Source: Shimia sp039969785
Lineage (GTDB): Bacteria > Pseudomonadota > Alphaproteobacteria > Rhodobacterales > Rhodobacteraceae
Direction: 5' to 3'
DNA length: 64,000 bases
Assembly: GCF_039969785.1 (NCBI RefSeq)
Contig: NZ_JBDVNC010000031.1
Location: 1-64,000, forward strand
Under the pieces are notes generated by a model. That model did no database searches. It had not been told where the DNA came from and saw only the letters and a list, made by a program, of their open reading frames with translations. The translations under genes and the position numbers were made by a program. Positions 8,551 to 16,731 of the stretch are shown one piece after another (position 1 is the stretch's first letter; each line of letters opens with the position of its first letter).

Positions 8551-9372
8551 ATGACAACCATTCTTGAAACACGTAATCTCGAGAAGTCCTTTGGCGCGGT
8601 CTATGCCGCCAAAGACATCAACATCAAAATCGGCGCCGGCGAGGTTTTGGGTGTCATCGGTTCGAACGGTGCGGGCAAGACAACCTTCGTCAACATGGCC
8701 ACTGGTTATCTGGCACCAAGCGCTGGTGAGATCCTCTATCGCGGCAAGAACATCACTGGATTGCCGACGCGGGACATCACCAAACTTGGGATCTGTCGGT
8801 CTTTCCAAATCCCGCAGCTCTTTCCGGAACTGCCAGTGATTGAAAACATGCTGATCGCCTTGACGGTGGCAAAACAAACCGGTCCCGTCCTGTTCAAACC
8901 GGCGATTAATCCGGCACTGGAAGAAGAAGCGATGACGCTTCTCGCCCGGTTTAAAATCGATCAATACGCTGATCAGGAAATTACCACCCTGGCCCAGGGT
9001 GTCCGGAAACTGGTGGATATCGCGATGGCGACGGTGGCCGAGCCAGAGCTTTTATTTCTCGACGAACCGACAAGTGGTGTGAGTGCCGATGAAAAAATGG
9101 ACTTCATGCGCGTTCTGATCGATGCGCTTAAGTCAACAAAAACCGCCGTACTCTTTATCGAACATGACATGGAAATCGTCGAAACGTTTTCGCCGCGTTG
9201 CGTTGCGTTTTACGAGGGAACCATTCTTGCAGATGGACCCACGGCAGAGGTTCTTGAAAACCAAAAGGTTCGTGAGTTCGTCATTGGCAGTGAGTTTCAT
9301 CGAAGCACCGCAGAACCTGAGAAACGCCAATCAAAACTGAGCCAAGAAATCTCCGGAAAAGGAGCTGCATAA
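8551..9372 (+). CDS. livG: Branched-chain-type ABC transporter ATPase (LivG family), unusual signature motif
   Basis: A 273-residue ATP-binding subunit. Walker A is GSNGAGKTT (about 38-46) and Walker B LLFLDEPTSG, followed by the switch His in FIEHDMEIV. The ABC signature, normally LSGGQ, reads LAQGV (about 147-151, in TTLAQGVRKLVDIAMA), a marked departure, whereas its partner ATPase keeps LSGGQ. Asymmetric ABC pairs with one degenerate site are known in other transporters. A GTG at 8542 would give three extra residues, but AGGTGA at 8540-8545 is placed better for the ATG at 8551. The stop overlaps the next ATG (TAATG). Confidence 0.85.
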   Translation: MTTILETRNLEKSFGAVYAAKDINIKIGAGEVLGVIGSNGAGKTTFVNMATGYLAPSAGEILYRGKNITGLPTRDITKLGICRSFQIPQLFPELPVIENMLIALTVAKQTGPVLFKPAINPALEEEAMTLLARFKIDQYADQEITTLAQGVRKLVDIAMATVAEPELLFLDEPTSGVSADEKMDFMRVLIDALKSTKTAVLFIEHDMEIVETFSPRCVAFYEGTILADGPTAEVLENQKVREFVIGSEFHRSTAEPEKRQSKLSQEISGKGAA

Positions 9373-10031
9373 TGCTGACAATAGACAATATCAGCCTCTC
9401 CATTCAGCGTGTACCGATCTTGCAAGACGTCAGTCTTGAAATTGAGACCGGGACGACCTGTGGTCTCATTGGCCGAAACGGTGCGGGTAAGACCACTTTG
9501 ATGCGGTCGATCATGGGGGCATTGCCCGTCGAGAGCGGCGCGATCCAGTTCAACCATGTGGATTTGCACAAGTCCAAACCCCACGAACGTGCGGCGCTTG
9601 GTATTGGCTACCTGCCGGAAGATCGACGCCTGGTGCCCCATTTCACGGTCGAAGAAAACATCATGGTTTCTCTGTGGGCGACCAATAATCACGACCGCCA
9701 CAGACTCAAATGGGTCTACGAACTCATGCCCGAAATCGGCCGTTTTGCCGAGCGTAAGGCAATGACTTTGAGCGGAGGGCAGCAAAAACTTGTGGCATTG
9801 GCCCGCGCGCTCGTGGCCGGATCTAACCTGCTGCTTTTGGACGAACCGTTTGAAGGTGTTGCGCCCGCACTTGCGCAGCGACTTATGGAGGTTATCGGCA
9901 ATTTGAGATCTGAAAATCTCACGGTCTTGGTGTCGGAATCCGACTACAGCCATTCAGAAAAAGTTGTCGACAAAGTCTACTCTATCGAACGCGGCCAAAT
10001 CGCCTTGATGAATAATGCGGAGGCAGCGTGA
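9372..10031 (+). CDS. livF: Branched-chain-type ABC transporter ATPase (LivF family)
   Basis: A 219-residue ATPase with Walker A GRNGAGKTTL, an intact signature LSGGQQKLVALARAL and Walker B LLLLDEPFEG. It is a little shorter than typical LivF proteins (about 235 residues), mainly at the C-terminus, but all catalytic motifs are present. It pairs with the preceding LivG-like ATPase. The next gene, an alcohol dehydrogenase, starts 3 bp after its stop, so transport and catabolic genes are probably cotranscribed. Confidence 0.87.
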   Translation: MLTIDNISLSIQRVPILQDVSLEIETGTTCGLIGRNGAGKTTLMRSIMGALPVESGAIQFNHVDLHKSKPHERAALGIGYLPEDRRLVPHFTVEENIMVSLWATNNHDRHRLKWVYELMPEIGRFAERKAMTLSGGQQKLVALARALVAGSNLLLLDEPFEGVAPALAQRLMEVIGNLRSENLTVLVSESDYSHSEKVVDKVYSIERGQIALMNNAEAA

Positions 10032-10034
10032 GCG

Positions 10035-11207
10035 ATGACTGATTTTACCTTCAACACAACACCTTCTATCCGCCAGATTACCGGCGGCGCTGCCAAGCTG
10101 GGTGAAATTGTGGACAGCATGCCCAATGCCTCAGGGCACTCGGAGGTCTTGTTTGTTACTGACCCGGGCATCATGCGATTGGGTTTGGCCAACCAAGCAT
10201 TAGCAAGCCTGAAACAAAGCGGCTTTCAGGTTACCGTCTTCGACAAAATCGAGCCAGACCCAAAAGCCTCAACAGTGATGGAAGCCGTTGCTCTTGCGAA
10301 GCTGCACGAGTCAGCCTGCGTCATTGGTTTTGGTGGCGGCAGTTCCATGGATGTCGCGAAAATGATTGCTCTCCTCGCGATTTCCCAACAACCGCTTGAT
10401 GAAATCTACGGCGTCAATCAGGCAACAGGCACGCGACTGCCACTCGTTCTCGTCCCGACGACCGCGGGGACGGGTTCCGAAGTCACGGCGGTCTCTATTC
10501 TGACCATTGGCACCGAAGAGAAAAAGGGCGTCGTATCTCCGATCATCCTTCCTGATATTGCTGTGTTGGATGCCGAATTGACGACAGGGCTACCGGCTCA
10601 CATTACAGCGGCGACGGGTGTGGATGCGATGGTCCATGCCATCGAAGCTTTCACCTCCAAAAACGCAAACAACAATCCAATGTCGAAGATGCTGGCGAAG
10701 CAGGCGCTCGATTTGTTGGGAGCCAACATTCGCGAAGCCGTTTTCAACGGATCAAACAAGCAAGCCCGTGCAAACATGCTGCTTGGTTCAATGTTGGCAG
10801 GACAAGCATTTGCGAACTCGCCCGTGGCCGCCGTCCACGCTCTTGCTTATCCTATTGGCAGTCTCTTCCACGTTCCACATGGTCTTTCCAACGCCTTGGT
10901 ACTGGCAGAGGTCATGCGGTTCAATGCGCCAGAATGCAGCGCAGAATATGCTGAACTTGCCTCACACGTATTCCCCGGCATCAACACCAACCGATCAAGC
11001 CAGGCGGTCACGGCAGAATTCATCGAACGACTCGGGCAGCTCAACACTGAACTCGGATTGGAAGCTGGTCTTCAGCATGTCGGGATCACCAAGGCGGATA
11101 TTCCAAAGCTCGCATCGGACGCGATGAACCAGACGCGTTTGCTCGTCAACAATCCGAGGGAGGTTGGATTGGAAGACGCGGCACGCATCTACGAAGCGTC
11201 GTTCTGA
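10035..11207 (+). CDS. Iron-containing (group III) alcohol dehydrogenase
   Basis: A 390-residue enzyme of the Fe-ADH family, which interconverts alcohols and aldehydes with NAD(P). The nucleotide-binding GFGGGSSMDVAK (about 97-108), PTTAGTGSEVT, and the metal-ligand segments VDAMVHAIEAF and VPHGLSNAL are intact, with a further His in the AVHALAYPIG segment between them. It sits 3 bp after the LivF-like gene and upstream of a secreted hydrolase and a succinate-semialdehyde-dehydrogenase-like enzyme. Known 4-hydroxybutyrate dehydrogenases belong to this family, so oxidation of an omega-hydroxy acid is a reasonable but unproven guess; other alcohols are equally possible from sequence alone. Confidence 0.85.
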   Translation: MTDFTFNTTPSIRQITGGAAKLGEIVDSMPNASGHSEVLFVTDPGIMRLGLANQALASLKQSGFQVTVFDKIEPDPKASTVMEAVALAKLHESACVIGFGGGSSMDVAKMIALLAISQQPLDEIYGVNQATGTRLPLVLVPTTAGTGSEVTAVSILTIGTEEKKGVVSPIILPDIAVLDAELTTGLPAHITAATGVDAMVHAIEAFTSKNANNNPMSKMLAKQALDLLGANIREAVFNGSNKQARANMLLGSMLAGQAFANSPVAAVHALAYPIGSLFHVPHGLSNALVLAEVMRFNAPECSAEYAELASHVFPGINTNRSSQAVTAEFIERLGQLNTELGLEAGLQHVGITKADIPKLASDAMNQTRLLVNNPREVGLEDAARIYEASF

Positions 11208-11293
11208 TTTGTGCTGGTCGTCTTGGGAGTCTGCGGTCAGCTCACCAGACACCGACCACTTGGCCGTGACGTTCCATAGGGAGGAAACTTAAC

Positions 11294-12238
11294 ATGAATA
11301 AACTTCTTTTCACGGCAGCGCTCTGCTGCAGCATGGCAACAACAGCCATGGCGCAGGACTGGACAAATTCCAAGTACGGTCCTGAAGATGAAATTGGTGC
11401 CGCAAATCTGATTACACCGGAAAGTGTGCTCAAGGCATCTAAACTGATCAAAACCGGCAAGACCTACAATCTTGGAATCGTCGTCGATTCAAAGACACCG
11501 GCGTTTTCGCCACGTTCTTTAAGCGTGAGTGTCCTTCAGCCCAACCAGATTGGAACTGAAGGTCTTGGAACCAACGGAATGACCTACAACGACGATATTT
11601 TTATGGGTTGGTTGGGTATCGGTCCGCAGATTGACGGCCTCGGCCACATCGGCATCAAGCACACTTTCTACAATGGCTTCAAAGATTCCGAGTTTGCAAA
11701 GGCTGATGGGCTTACCAAACTCGGAATCGAGAAACTGCCACCGATCGTCGCGCGCGGCGTCGTTCTGGACATGGCCAGGTTTTACGGTCAGGACATCGTG
11801 AAGGAAGGCACACCCTACACCAAAGCAGATATCATTGCAGCGGCTGAGCAGCAGGGTGTTGAAATCCGAAAAGGCGACGTGGTGATGTTCCACTCTGGCT
11901 GGTTGAATCTGCTGGACGGCGAAAATCAGGACCACAAGCGGTATGTGTCGGTCGAACCTGGCGTTGGTAATTCCGGAGCCGAATACCTTGCTGAAATTGG
12001 TGTGATGGCTGTTGGTGCTGACACTTGGGGTGTTGAAGCTGTTCCATTTGAAAAAGGCAGCGATGGCGTTTTTTCCGTTCACCAAATCCTGATTCCGCAA
12101 AACGGAATCTATATGTTGGAAAACATGGAAACGCGTGAATTGGTCAAAGACGGAGTGAAGGAGTTCATGTTCGTCCTCGGCGCTGCTCGTCTCAAAGGCG
12201 CAGTGCAGATGATCATCAACCCGATCGCAATTCACTAG
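11294..12238 (+). CDS. Secreted cyclase-family (kynurenine-formamidase-like) hydrolase
   Basis: A 314-residue protein with a signal peptide (about 21 residues, ending AMA before QDW), so it should act in the periplasm. It belongs to the 'putative cyclase' metal hydrolase family (PF04199), whose members hydrolyse amides or lactones. The family's metal-binding segment appears as GPQIDGLGHIG, a variant of HxGTHxDxPxH, and GDVVMFHSGWLNLL and VGADTWGVEA are typical later motifs. A gap of 86 bp separates it from the dehydrogenase, and GGGAGGAAAC precedes the ATG. A hairpin follows. It may process the transported compound before uptake. Confidence 0.8.
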   Translation: MNKLLFTAALCCSMATTAMAQDWTNSKYGPEDEIGAANLITPESVLKASKLIKTGKTYNLGIVVDSKTPAFSPRSLSVSVLQPNQIGTEGLGTNGMTYNDDIFMGWLGIGPQIDGLGHIGIKHTFYNGFKDSEFAKADGLTKLGIEKLPPIVARGVVLDMARFYGQDIVKEGTPYTKADIIAAAEQQGVEIRKGDVVMFHSGWLNLLDGENQDHKRYVSVEPGVGNSGAEYLAEIGVMAVGADTWGVEAVPFEKGSDGVFSVHQILIPQNGIYMLENMETRELVKDGVKEFMFVLGAARLKGAVQMIINPIAIH

Positions 12239-12244
12239 AAGCGC

Positions 12245-12276
12245 GAACGGCCCAGGGTTTTACCCCAGGGCCGTTC
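12245..12276 (+). terminator. Hairpin after the cyclase-family gene
   Basis: GAACGGCCC at 12245-12253 pairs with GGGCCGTTC at 12268-12276, with further GGG/CCC pairing in the loop. There is no strong T tract, so it may be a weak terminator or an mRNA 3'-end stabiliser between the hydrolase and aldehyde dehydrogenase genes. Confidence 0.5.
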
Positions 12277-12332
12277 AATCCGGTGCCACAAGACTCCGAA
12301 CTTCCTGAAAGCCTTTTCAAAGCGAGACCGCA

Positions 12333-13829
12333 ATGCCCGATATTTTCGAAACACTAGAACAGCGCCTGAGCCGAAAAGACTTACTCTCAGAAGCCGCATA
12401 TGTTGCAGGCAACTGGGTCACGACGCGGGAGGCACAGGATGACGGCCGGTCTGTCTTCGATGTTATCAACCCATCAACCACAGATGTGATCGCAACGCTC
12501 CCAGATTTAGGTGTCGGCGGAACGCGCGCTGCGATTGATGCAGCCTTTATCGCGCAGAAGAGCTGGGCAGCAAAAACTGGTAAGGAGCGTGGAGCGGTCT
12601 TGCGCAGGCTTTTTGATCTGATGATCGCCAATGTAGATGATCTGGCTGCGATCCTGACCGCCGAGATGGGCAAGCCTTTGGCGGAAGCCAAAGGTGAGAT
12701 CATGTATGGCGCCTCTTACCTGGAGTGGTTTTCTGAGGAAGCAAAAAGGGTCTATGGCGATATCATACCGGGACATCAGCCAGACAAACGCATCATGGTA
12801 TTGAAGCAGCCGGTGGGCGTTGTCGCGTCCATAACGCCGTGGAACTTCCCAAATGCGATGATGACCCGCAAACTGGCCCCTGCGCTTGCAGTTGGTTGTG
12901 CATTTGTGGCCAAGCCTGCGGCTGAAACGCCGCTATCTGCCTTGGCCATGGCGGTTTTGGCCGAAGAAGCCGGCCTGCCAAAAGGTTTGTTTAGCGTCAT
13001 CACATCAAAGTCGAGCGCGGCCATCGGTCAGGAGTTTTGTTCCAATCCGAAAGTGCGCAAGCTTACCTTTACAGGGTCCACAGAAGTCGGTCGCATTCTG
13101 ATGAAGCAGTCAGCTGATCAGGTCATGAAGACATCGATGGAACTCGGCGGCAATGCTCCCTTCATCGTGTTTGATGATGCCGATCTCGATGCTGCCGTAG
13201 AGGGCGCAATGATTTCCAAATATCGCAACAATGGACAAACCTGTGTTTGTGCCAACCGCATCTATGTGCAGTCTGGGGTCTACGACGCTTTTGCGGAAAA
13301 GCTCAGTGCCGCTGTCGGCAAGATGAAAGTTGGCGACGGGTTTGAAGAAGGCGTCACCGCTGGCCCACTCATCACCGATGATGCTGTTGCTAAAGTTGTC
13401 GAGCACATCAAGGACGCAACGGCCAAAGGCGCCCAAATTGCCGCTGGCGGTAAAGCCCACAATTTGGGCGGAACATTCTTTGAGCCTACTATCCTCACCG
13501 GTGTTACCCGCGACATGAAGATTGCCGACGAAGAGACATTTGGTCCGGTCGCACCACTGTTCAAGTTCGACACGGTCGAAGATGTGATTGAGCAGGCCAA
13601 CGATACGATCTTTGGGCTGGCGTCTTACTTCTATGCCAATGATCTCACCAAAGTTTGGCGCGTCGCAGAAGCGCTGGAATACGGAATGGTCGGTATCAAC
13701 ACGGGGCTGATCTCAACCGAGGTCGCACCCTTCGGTGGTATCAAGCAATCGGGACAAGGACGCGAAGGCTCCAAATATGGCGTGGATGACTATCTCGAGA
13801 TGAAATACGTCTGCATTGGGGGGGTATGA
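12333..13829 (+). CDS. Aldehyde dehydrogenase, succinate-semialdehyde dehydrogenase (GabD)-like
   Basis: A 498-residue NAD(P)-dependent aldehyde dehydrogenase. The oxyanion-hole segment ITPWNFPNAM, cofactor motif FTGSTEVG, catalytic Glu in MELGGNAPF and nucleophilic Cys in NNGQTCVCANR are all present, and the KRIMVLKQPVGVV and KLAPALAVGCAFVAKPA stretches look most like GabD-type enzymes. It closes the catabolic block and would oxidise the aldehyde produced by the iron alcohol dehydrogenase, plausibly succinic semialdehyde to succinate. Its stop overlaps the ATG of a truncated Rieske-like fragment (TGATG), suggesting another gene once followed in the operon. Confidence 0.85.
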   Translation: MPDIFETLEQRLSRKDLLSEAAYVAGNWVTTREAQDDGRSVFDVINPSTTDVIATLPDLGVGGTRAAIDAAFIAQKSWAAKTGKERGAVLRRLFDLMIANVDDLAAILTAEMGKPLAEAKGEIMYGASYLEWFSEEAKRVYGDIIPGHQPDKRIMVLKQPVGVVASITPWNFPNAMMTRKLAPALAVGCAFVAKPAAETPLSALAMAVLAEEAGLPKGLFSVITSKSSAAIGQEFCSNPKVRKLTFTGSTEVGRILMKQSADQVMKTSMELGGNAPFIVFDDADLDAAVEGAMISKYRNNGQTCVCANRIYVQSGVYDAFAEKLSAAVGKMKVGDGFEEGVTAGPLITDDAVAKVVEHIKDATAKGAQIAAGGKAHNLGGTFFEPTILTGVTRDMKIADEETFGPVAPLFKFDTVEDVIEQANDTIFGLASYFYANDLTKVWRVAEALEYGMVGINTGLISTEVAPFGGIKQSGQGREGSKYGVDDYLEMKYVCIGGV

Positions 13830-13963
13830 TGACAGATCTTGTTACAGACCGTCTGCCGTTTCCAATTGGCTGGTTCGGCGTTGCTGTACCGGTGGATTGC
13901 ACGACATCCTTCGCAGCGCAGTCCGGTGGCGTCATTAGCCACAGCAAACAGGGCTCACAATAA
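13829..13963 (+). pseudogene. Truncated N-terminus, possibly of a Rieske-type oxygenase
   Basis: A 44-codon frame starts by overlapping the aldehyde dehydrogenase stop and ends at a TAA. Residues 9-23 (LPFPIGWFGVAVPVD) resemble the start of Rieske non-heme oxygenases, which open with a P-x-GW-(F/Y)-x-V/A-A pattern before the iron-sulfur domain. The Cys-His ligands of the 2Fe-2S cluster are missing, so it cannot function. An IS3 scar lies just downstream and may mark the event that removed the rest. The family assignment rests on a short segment and is tentative. Confidence 0.35.
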
Positions 13964-14391
13964 TCATCCTTGGCTTTGGTCTTCTCTGCAATGAAATGGA
14001 CATCGCCTACCGGGCAGTGCATGTGCACAAGCCTTTCGCCACTATCTAAAGTGAGTTGCTCGACCGCCGAAAATTCAAGTTAATGGCCGAGGCACGTGTC
14101 GCCGTTTTGAGTTCATCCAATGCTGGTACAATCCCTCCCATCGCCACTCCACTTTGGGAAATACATCACCCATCATCTACGAAAGGACCGCCGCTGAAGG
14201 GGCTTTGAATTCCGCAACCCCAGGGAAAGGTCTTGGACTTCAACATCTGAGCCTAATAGATCTAGATACCAGGCCTCTGCATCGACGATAGATGCCAACG
14301 GGACCGACCGTAACTTCTTAGAACGGTTCAGCCACGGCGAAACTCGATGTTACGAGAAGCGCCACAGCAACATTTCTAAGAACGCGCATTG
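13964..14391. mobile_element. Decayed stretch containing an IS3-family transposase scar
   Basis: On the plus strand about 14108-14215 reads FEFIQCWYNP, HRHSTLGN and SPIIYERTAAE, the C-terminal hallmark of IS3-family OrfB transposases. A frame change in the T run near 14113 joins it to AEARVAV upstream. On the minus strand about 13880-14080 reads as a cysteine-containing fragment (HMHCPVGDVHF, YCEPCLLW) that I do not recognise. No intact gene is present, and 14216-14391 shows nothing identifiable. Confidence 0.5.
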
Positions 14392-14769
14392 TCATGATCC
14401 TATCGTTAAATCTTCTGCGAGCATCAGGGCGTTGCCATCAGGATCATAAAAAGTTGCAGTCTTTACCATACCTTCCACCACTTCTGTTTCACCGTCAAAC
14501 TTCACTTTGGCTTGCTCCAGCCTCTGCCGAGCGGAGTCCAGATCAGCGATTCCAAAGACAGGAACGCAGTTGCCGGGAACAGGTTTGGTATGTTCACCAA
14601 GGCCAATCGTCACACCAACCGTTTTTGTTTGCAGTTCCGACCAGCCCGCGTCGTCAGCGTGATAGATCGTCTCAAAGCCCAACATGCTTCGGTACCACTT
14701 GGCACTTGCGTGACGATCTTTGACCGACATTGCGATATTGATAGTTTCGTCCAAGGTAACAAGTGCCAT
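14392..14769 (-). CDS. VOC-superfamily (glyoxalase/bleomycin-resistance-like) protein
   Basis: A 125-residue single-domain protein with the paired beta-alpha-beta-beta-beta modules of the vicinal-oxygen-chelate fold: MSVKDRHASAKWYRSMLGFETIY at the start and ATFYDPDGNALMLAE at the end, the latter carrying the metal-ligand Glu. Such proteins are lyases, isomerases, dioxygenases or resistance proteins; the substrate cannot be read from sequence. A good Shine-Dalgarno (AAGGAAAG) precedes the ATG. It is divergent from the HxlR-type regulator only 39 bp away, so that regulator probably controls it. Confidence 0.78.
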   Translation of the reverse strand: MALVTLDETINIAMSVKDRHASAKWYRSMLGFETIYHADDAGWSELQTKTVGVTIGLGEHTKPVPGNCVPVFGIADLDSARQRLEQAKVKFDGETEVVEGMVKTATFYDPDGNALMLAEDLTIGS

Positions 14770-14803
14770 TGGCTTTCCTTTTTAGTAAAAATGTATTAAC
14801 TAT

Positions 14804-14831
14804 ACTTTATGGACATAGACTTATTTGTCAA
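14804..14831 (-). promoter_or_regulatory. Predicted promoter of the VOC gene, overlapping the start of the divergent regulator gene
   Basis: On the minus strand TTGACA (14831-14826) is followed after 16 bp by TAAAGT (14809-14804), a good housekeeping-type promoter pointing at the VOC gene. It overlaps the first codons of the divergent regulator, so a repressor bound here could affect both genes. Confidence 0.45.
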
Positions 14832-15357
14832 CATCACTTCAAGGGCTTGGGCAATCCCCATATTGTCCAACTTGCATTTGGGGGTTGCAGGACGACAGGC
14901 GACGTTGCTGACAGCGACTGGAGCGAGCAGGACTGCATTCGCTCAAAGCATGGACCACCTCATCAAAGCGGGGCTTCTGGAAAGAAACCCTGGGTATGGC
15001 CATCCATTGAGACCCGAGTTTCGCCTTACTCAGCTCGGAAAAGAAGCGGCTGCAATTGCGGGCAAGGTTCAGCGGGTGTCCGCTGAGGACGATCAGCGTT
15101 TGCTACGCAAGTCTTGGACCTTGCCGGTGCTAACGTCCCTGCAAAGGCCGTGCCATTTCAGCGACATCAAACGAAACCTTCATACGATCACTGATCGCGC
15201 TTTGTCACAGTCGTTGAAATCTATGGAGGTAAAAGACTGGGTACATCGCAGCGTTGATGAAACGGCGCGCCCCCCGAGATCAATCTATCGGGCCGTCAAT
15301 ACGGGAGGTGTGATAAGTAGAATTACCGGGCCGGAAATCAGTTTGAGCCGAAAATAA
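14809..15357 (+). CDS. HxlR-type regulator with two tandem winged-helix domains
   Basis: A 182-residue protein made of two HxlR-like halves. Residues about 10-90 (RAWAIPILSNL, SMDHLIKAGLLERNP, FRLTQLGKEAAAI) and about 100-175 (KSWTLPVLTSLQ, FSDIKRNLHTITDRALSQSLKSME) each follow the HxlR plan of a W-x-x-x-(I/V)-L helix, a recognition helix and a wing. Ordinary HxlR proteins have one such domain in 100-120 residues and act as dimers; this one may bind as an internal pseudo-dimer. No Shine-Dalgarno is visible before the ATG, but the first helix begins within a few residues, so a later start is unlikely. It probably controls the divergent VOC gene. Confidence 0.75.
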   Translation: MDIDLFVNITSRAWAIPILSNLHLGVAGRQATLLTATGASRTAFAQSMDHLIKAGLLERNPGYGHPLRPEFRLTQLGKEAAAIAGKVQRVSAEDDQRLLRKSWTLPVLTSLQRPCHFSDIKRNLHTITDRALSQSLKSMEVKDWVHRSVDETARPPRSIYRAVNTGGVISRITGPEISLSRK

Positions 15358-15531
15358 TCAAAGTAAATGAGAAGCAGCCAAAGCACGCATTGGCGCTATA
15401 GCTGCCCGTTTTTGTTAAGACCAAAACCGCACGATCCCAACCGACATTCTTCCCATGGATGTTACGAATTGCGCTGAGTCAGTGTAAGTCAGCTCGACGG
15501 TCTTTATTCAGATGTTTGTCCGGAGTAAAAC

Positions 15532-16530
15532 CTATACTCTGATCCGTTCTTGAGACCCCTTTGCGACGCGCTTGTCGGTAATCGCCTTGAGTTTTCGCAC
15601 AGCACTGCGGACAAGATGGCCGGGGTCTTGCACGATGACACCATCTAATGTCTCGTCTTTAAGCGCTGTTTCTGTGAATGGCGTGCGCTCGTGGGCGACT
15701 TTGATCAGATGGCCCGTGTTCCCTGTTTCGTTCAGGATCGTGAGTGGCACGCGGGCCTCTGATGACAGCACATAAACGCCAATGAGGTCTGGATAGTTCA
15801 TCACCGAGCTGCCGATGATATTTTCAGCGCGAACTTCGTCCCCGTAGGTTTCCAAAGACGGGAGCGCGCGCAGGTTGGGAAAATGCGCGTTCATCTCGGC
15901 ATCAAAACCCATCCGCCGCTCGAGACTGTCCCTTGACCTCATGCTTTCGGAAATGACTAAGACTGATCCTTCTTGCGCAGAGCAAAATCTACCGATGAGA
16001 TTTGCGGCTGTTGCTCCGGCGGCGTGGTGGTTTGTTCCGACCCAGTGTTCTTCCATTGTGGATTGATCTGTAATGAAGGGCAGGGCGGCGACGCCCCGTT
16101 CTTGCAAGCGGAAGATTGCGTCGCGAACCTGTGGCGATTCAGGGGCCATAATTGCCACGCCTGTTGTTTCGTTCGGGTCCAGTGTTGCCAGGAAAGCTGC
16201 AATGCTGTGAGGATCATTTTCGTCGATGTGTTCGACGTCACACCACACAAGGTCGGATGCAAAGGTTTCACGGGCCTCATTGATGTGGCGAATGATTTCT
16301 TTCAAAAAGAGATCACCCGAGCGGGGCAGCGCAAATACAAAGCGATAACGTTGGGATCTGGCAAGGTTGGCGGCCTGGATGTTGCGCACGAAGCCGAGCT
16401 CTTGGATTGCGTCGTTTACGCGATCCACTGTCCGTTTTTTCACGCCCTCGCGTCCATTTAGGACCCGATCGACCGTTGCGCGGCTGACGCCAGCTGCTTT
16501 TGCCAAATCTTTTGTAGTGGGTCTCAGCAT
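15532..16530 (-). CDS. LacI-family transcriptional regulator
   Basis: A 332-residue regulator with the classic LacI start (RPTTKDLAKAAGVSRATVDRVLNG), hinge helix region LARSQRYRF and a periplasmic-binding-like effector domain. The frame extends 12 codons further upstream, but AGAGG sits correctly before the ATG at 16530, which gives the usual LacI N-terminus. It is divergent from the polyol/sugar transporter operon beginning at 16732 and is its likely repressor, with the sugar or polyol as inducer. The gene is intact even though most of the operon it faces is broken. Confidence 0.87.
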   Translation of the reverse strand: MLRPTTKDLAKAAGVSRATVDRVLNGREGVKKRTVDRVNDAIQELGFVRNIQAANLARSQRYRFVFALPRSGDLFLKEIIRHINEARETFASDLVWCDVEHIDENDPHSIAAFLATLDPNETTGVAIMAPESPQVRDAIFRLQERGVAALPFITDQSTMEEHWVGTNHHAAGATAANLIGRFCSAQEGSVLVISESMRSRDSLERRMGFDAEMNAHFPNLRALPSLETYGDEVRAENIIGSSVMNYPDLIGVYVLSSEARVPLTILNETGNTGHLIKVAHERTPFTETALKDETLDGVIVQDPGHLVRSAVRKLKAITDKRVAKGSQERIRV

Positions 16531-16687
16531 TATACCTCTGACGTCCATTGCCGCGGTTTTCAACATCTTATCAGACCTTTGCCCTGTCGCAGCTGCATCA
16601 TTTTCGCGCCCAAATTGGGCTCTTAACCCGGAATACAGTGATTATTGATGCACGTGCCTCATTTAGCAATGTGGAGAGCGTGAGTCG

Positions 16688-16710
16688 TGGCGGGGAGCCA
16701 TGTCCCGCCA
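16688..16710 (+). promoter_or_regulatory. Inverted repeat in the leader of the polyol/sugar operon
   Basis: TGGCGGG (16688-16694) and CCCGCCA (16704-16710) form a perfect 7-bp stem with a 9-base loop, just ahead of the ribosome site GGAGGAG (16717-16723). It could be an operator for the divergent LacI-type regulator or an mRNA leader hairpin. Confidence 0.4.
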
Positions 16711-16731
16711 TAACCGGGAGGAGTTACCTTC

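Noticed and set aside
9297..9953. 218-codon minus-strand frame over the LivG/LivF genes
   Set aside because: Antisense to conserved ATPase motifs and with no family features.
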